From positions 1 through 44,368 of the forward strand of contig JAFRZE010000044.1 of the NCBI GenBank assembly GCA_017442735.1: 44,368 bases of DNA, in the 5' to 3' direction. The translations under genes and the position numbers were made by a program. Of the stretch, positions 41,539 to 44,368 are shown piece after piece. The number at the start of each line of letters is the position of its first letter. Positions within the stretch are counted from its first letter, which is position 1. Origin of the DNA: Bacillota bacterium (lineage in GTDB: Bacteria; Bacillota; Clostridia; Lachnospirales; Bianqueaceae). Below the pieces are notes generated by a model. That model had not been told where the DNA came from. It was given only the letters and a program-made list of their open reading frames with translations, and did not search any database.

Positions 41539-42564
41539 ATGAAAACAATCGCAACAGAAAAAAGACAATGCCCATGCTGCATGGAAGTACATAACGTGCA
41601 GACAGTGATAGAAAAAGAAACCAATATATACAAAGATGTGGCGCTTGAATATGATGCGGAGTACTACTATTGTGATCAAGCAGACGAGCTATATGCCGAT
41701 GAAAAACAAATGTCACAAAATGATATCGCCATGAAAAATGCGTGCCGTGAAAAAAAGGGATTATTGACATCTCATCAAATAGCGGCTATTCGAGCGCGGT
41801 ATGGGATAAGCCAGAGTGATTTGTGTCTTCTCTTGGGATGGGGCGGGAAAACGATCACACGATATGAAAGCCACCAGGTGCAGGACATCGCGCATGATAC
41901 GATTCTTCGAAAACTAGCATCGGATCCTGAATGGTTCTTGCAGTTGCTTGATTCAGAAAAAGATGCTCTCTCTCCCGCGTCATATGCCAAATATCTGGAA
42001 GCGGGAACGATACTATTTGAACAAGATCATGATCACTATCTGATCAGTGCCATCATGTCGAAATATGTGCGTTTTTCTCATAACTCGGAAGCTAACGGTG
42101 GGAAAAAGCTTTCTCTGGATGTAGTTGTCGATATGATTCATTACTTTTCAAATTCAGAAAAGGTAAAGAGTCTGTATCTTGTTAAGCTCATAAAGATGTT
42201 ATGGTATGCGGATGCACTTTCTTATAAACGCAGAGGACATGCCATTTCCGGGTTAGTGTATTATGCTTTACCTATGGGAGCAGTTCCGGTTTCATATGAA
42301 TCCATCATAGATTTGAGCTCTATTCACTACGAAGAAATCGATATGGGCGATGGCACAGCATATCATTTTCTTCCCACCGAAATAAAGGAGTATCCTCATC
42401 TCACATCGGAAGATATAGGAATTCTTGATACAGTTATTGAAAGATTTGGCAAAGCATCAAAGAGCAGGATAGTCCAGGCGATGCATCAGGAAGAAGCATA
42501 TAGAGAAACAGCTCCCCGCGATATTATTCAATTCAAATATACAAAATCCTTAAGTATCACTTAG
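41539..42564 (+). CDS. MqsA-type HTH / Panacea (SocA-like, DUF4065) antitoxin-regulator
   Basis: 341 residues in three parts. An N-terminal YgiT/MqsA-like zinc region runs from about 8 to 50, with 'CPCCMEVHNV' and a second knuckle reduced to a single Cys45 ('YYYCDQADELY'). An XRE-like helix-turn-helix spans about 75-125 ('YGISQSDLCLLLGWGGKTIT'). A C-terminal Panacea domain lies at about 196-300 ('LYLVKLIKMLWYADALSYKR'). Panacea domains are antitoxin modules that neutralise unrelated toxins when paired with them. No toxin gene adjoins it: upstream are tandem repeats and small ORFs, and downstream a convergent 499-aa gene. It may be an orphan, a phage-inducible regulator, or be paired with a product I cannot recognise. 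Its DNA is more A+T-rich than the peptide operon. Confidence 0.85.
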   Translation: MKTIATEKRQCPCCMEVHNVQTVIEKETNIYKDVALEYDAEYYYCDQADELYADEKQMSQNDIAMKNACREKKGLLTSHQIAAIRARYGISQSDLCLLLGWGGKTITRYESHQVQDIAHDTILRKLASDPEWFLQLLDSEKDALSPASYAKYLEAGTILFEQDHDHYLISAIMSKYVRFSHNSEANGGKKLSLDVVVDMIHYFSNSEKVKSLYLVKLIKMLWYADALSYKRRGHAISGLVYYALPMGAVPVSYESIIDLSSIHYEEIDMGDGTAYHFLPTEIKEYPHLTSEDIGILDTVIERFGKASKSRIVQAMHQEEAYRETAPRDIIQFKYTKSLSIT

Positions 42565-42625
42565 CTTTCAGCAGATACTCTTGTCACGTATCTTTCTGAA
42601 AAGGATTTAGATTTTCGAAATATAC

Positions 42626-42678
42626 AAAAGCTAATCCTTTTCAAGCTGCTTGTCAGTTTGGAAAGGATTAGCTTTTTT
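42626..42678. terminator. Bidirectional terminator between convergent genes
   Basis: AAAAGCTAATCCTTT and AAAGGATTAGCTTTT form a perfect 15-bp stem with a run of T on one side and of A on the other. It can therefore terminate both the Panacea gene (plus) and the 499-aa gene (minus). Confidence 0.9.
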
Positions 42679-42692
42679 CATATGCATTTTTA

Positions 42693-44192
42693 TTACAGTA
42701 ACGGATTGGAATTGGACGGGCCGTTCAGGTCAATGGAAGCCAGAGAGTCTTTTCTGACGCGATCCTGGTTCATGTGCTGTTCCACTTTGTCCTCACCATA
42801 GTTGCCAAGACTGACAGGCTGGTGCTTATGGAAGATCCGGCCTCGGACTTCATTGGTTCTGTCAACGATAACATTCGCGGCCACTTTGGCAAAGTCATTC
42901 GCTTTGGCAAGGGTGGCTAGCACATCCATCGACTGGTCGAACTGATTCTGTTCTTCCTGGGTGCTGCGGACGGACTTACGGCCTTTCATGTAGGCGGCAG
43001 TGGCGTCGTAGACGGCCTGCATTTGTTTTTCCTGTTCGGCGTCATCCACATAAGGATCGATGTTCTTCAGGGTTTTGATCAGCGTGTTCCATTCTCTGGA
43101 CTGGCCTTTGGGATCATCCATCTTTTCAGGCATTTTCTTCAGAGCCTGCAGAATCTCGATACCTTTGTCCTTATCGGTCAGATGGAAGGGGCGGAAGAGG
43201 CCGCCGCAAGCCTGGAACAGCTTATCGCCATTGAGGTATTTACGTACCATGCTGGGATACTGGCAAAAAGTCTTGAATGTCGGAAGATTCATCAGCTGCT
43301 GTGCCTGTGAACGGGCCAGCTTGACGGAAAATGCGTCTTGCTGATTCTGGGGACGGGTCATCTGGAAAGTTGCGACGATCGACTTGGCAAGGTTCTCCTG
43401 AAAGTTTTCCTGTTCAGGATCGACTCCGCGAAGGTGGATCAGGCGGTAGTTCTTCCAGCTCTTTTCCTCCGTGGGGACATCCAGCGGGGAGGGCACATAC
43501 GGTCTTTTAGAATCGGCGGTTTCTTTTCTGGTCCAGGGGGTGGGCTCGATCGGCCTCTGATTGTATAAAACGTACTGCTCGGCTGCTTGATGAAGTTCAT
43601 CATCGATTCTGTCGTTGGGGTTGATTTCGATCTTTTTTTCTTCGGCTGCCTTCTTTGCCTTTTTTTCGTTTATCTGGATGTGATAGTTAAGATTCTCTTT
43701 TGTCTCTTCGTCCAGATCTTTTTTGATATCTTCGATATTTTCATTTTTCAGATCTTCCGTGGAGACGCCGGCAGCCTGGAGGATCGGCAGACCCTGATCA
43801 TATTTGGATTCTTCAATAATCTTTACGTCCTTCGCGTTGGTCAGAAACTGCGGAGCCGTGAGGCCGTCTTTTTTAAAGGTGGAGAGGCACTTGTCGAAGG
43901 TCTCGCAGGCAGCTGCCGTGACACCCAGCTGCTTTTTCGTCTTTTCTTCATCGTCTGCCTGGGCGGCTTCGGACAGAGCCCTGGCGTTCTGCAGGATCTG
44001 CCTGATCGCGTAAGCCAGGTTGTCTGCCGCACCGTAAACCTTCGTGTTTCTGGAGTCAAAAAGAGCCAGTTTTCTGTTCAGCTTTTCGTAGAAATCGCGA
44101 AGAGCGGTAAAAGTGTTGTTATCTGTCGGAGCGTTCGGACTGGACAGTGCGGCGAAATGAGCCGCCATTTGCTGATAGGATGGTTTAGCCAT
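42693..44192 (-). CDS. 499-residue hydrophilic protein of unknown function
   Basis: Not recognised as a named family. Charged, mainly helical by composition, without signal peptide or membrane helix; a Lys/Glu-rich stretch at about 160-195 is probably coiled coil. A segment at about 270-330 ('LAKSIVATFQMTRPQ', then 'QAQQLMNLPTFKTFCQ') resembles the 'LARIIAARQLANAQRG ... DRTFRAFLQ' segment of the 945-aa protein in order and spacing, so the two may be distant paralogs. ATG 44192 follows AGAGGAAC. The gene is convergent with the Panacea regulator and shares its terminator. Cytoplasmic location is predicted. A toxin, effector or structural role cannot be told from sequence. Confidence 0.75.
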   Translation of the reverse strand: MAKPSYQQMAAHFAALSSPNAPTDNNTFTALRDFYEKLNRKLALFDSRNTKVYGAADNLAYAIRQILQNARALSEAAQADDEEKTKKQLGVTAAACETFDKCLSTFKKDGLTAPQFLTNAKDVKIIEESKYDQGLPILQAAGVSTEDLKNENIEDIKKDLDEETKENLNYHIQINEKKAKKAAEEKKIEINPNDRIDDELHQAAEQYVLYNQRPIEPTPWTRKETADSKRPYVPSPLDVPTEEKSWKNYRLIHLRGVDPEQENFQENLAKSIVATFQMTRPQNQQDAFSVKLARSQAQQLMNLPTFKTFCQYPSMVRKYLNGDKLFQACGGLFRPFHLTDKDKGIEILQALKKMPEKMDDPKGQSREWNTLIKTLKNIDPYVDDAEQEKQMQAVYDATAAYMKGRKSVRSTQEEQNQFDQSMDVLATLAKANDFAKVAANVIVDRTNEVRGRIFHKHQPVSLGNYGEDKVEQHMNQDRVRKDSLASIDLNGPSNSNPLL

Positions 44193-44270
44193 GATTAGTT
44201 CCTCTTTCTATATGTTATGGAGGAGGTGCGGACATTTTCTTGGACCATTAGTCCATTAATGCCCACTGTC

Positions 44271-44342
44271 GATCAAGCTGCTATGAGTCCAAGACTCTTT
44301 CGGTATTGGATTGGACTCATTCCTCCAAGAGAGAGCTTGATC
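44271..44342. repeat. Long interrupted inverted repeat at the window end
   Basis: GATCAAGCT (44271-44279) and ATGAGTCCAA (44283-44292) are mirrored by TTGGACTCAT (44311-44320) and AGCTTGATC (44334-44342), giving nested stems of 9 and 10 bp. A further short inverted repeat TGGAC/GTCCA lies at about 44251-44265. It is upstream of the 499-aa gene and might be part of its regulatory region or the end of an element beyond the window. Confidence 0.65.
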
Positions 44343-44368
44343 CGTCTTTCTGAGTACCAATGTATGTA

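Overview
The window looks like chromosomal DNA of an anaerobic Bacillota bacterium (Clostridia, probably a gut or rumen Lachnospiraceae/Oscillospiraceae relative). Signs are moderate GC, Gram-positive AAGGAGG-type ribosome sites, sigma-A-like promoters, many lipoproteins with Clostridia-style signal peptides, and an oligopeptide transporter whose subunits carry the large insertions I associate with that group. No rRNA, tRNA, integrase, transposase or CRISPR array was seen. The species assignment is an inference.

Layout. (1) 0.3-10.9 kb, minus strand: an oligopeptide ABC transporter operon (oppA-hairpin-oppB-oppC-oppD-oppF), then a DUF3899-like membrane protein and a GPH-family sugar/cation symporter. 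(2) 11.2-12.6 kb: a PrsW-type membrane protease convergent with a small AAA_28 ATPase. (3) 13.0-18.9 kb, plus strand: a peptide/amino-acid operon (C39-like peptidase, MATE exporter, pyrrolidone-carboxylate peptidase pcp, M14 metallocarboxypeptidase, azlC, azlD). With the Opp importer it makes a coherent peptide-uptake, trimming and amino-acid-export region. (4) 18.87-26.09 kb: a 945-aa protein of unknown function divergently transcribed from a membrane-anchored TIR/beta-propeller protein. The pair is bracketed by two diverged, inverted copies of a roughly 310-bp element built from GCGTCT...AGACGC hairpins. The right copy lies in the long leader of a PD-(D/E)XK-like nuclease. (5) 27.1-39.9 kb: nine consecutive lipoprotein genes (called ltp1-9 here), each with a lipobox, a Ser/Lys/Pro/Glu wall-spanning linker and five to eight repeats of the Ltp type (Pfam PF07553, 'host cell surface-exposed lipoprotein'). 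The founding member of that family is a prophage superinfection-exclusion protein. (6) 39.9-44.4 kb: a FlaR-like P-loop kinase, small ORFs around a deleted SdpI-like gene, a strong terminator, three 96-bp tandem repeats made of alternating TAGCAAGGT boxes, an MqsA/Panacea-type antitoxin-regulator with a palindromic operator, and a 499-aa protein that seems distantly related to the 945-aa protein.

The best candidates for something new are the nine-gene Ltp array, which shows mosaic evolution, and the repeat-bracketed 945-aa/TIR module with its adjacent structured-leader nuclease. Together they suggest a surface and defence accessory island next to a conserved peptide-metabolism region. No function in this island was tested, and the defence reading rests on family knowledge only.
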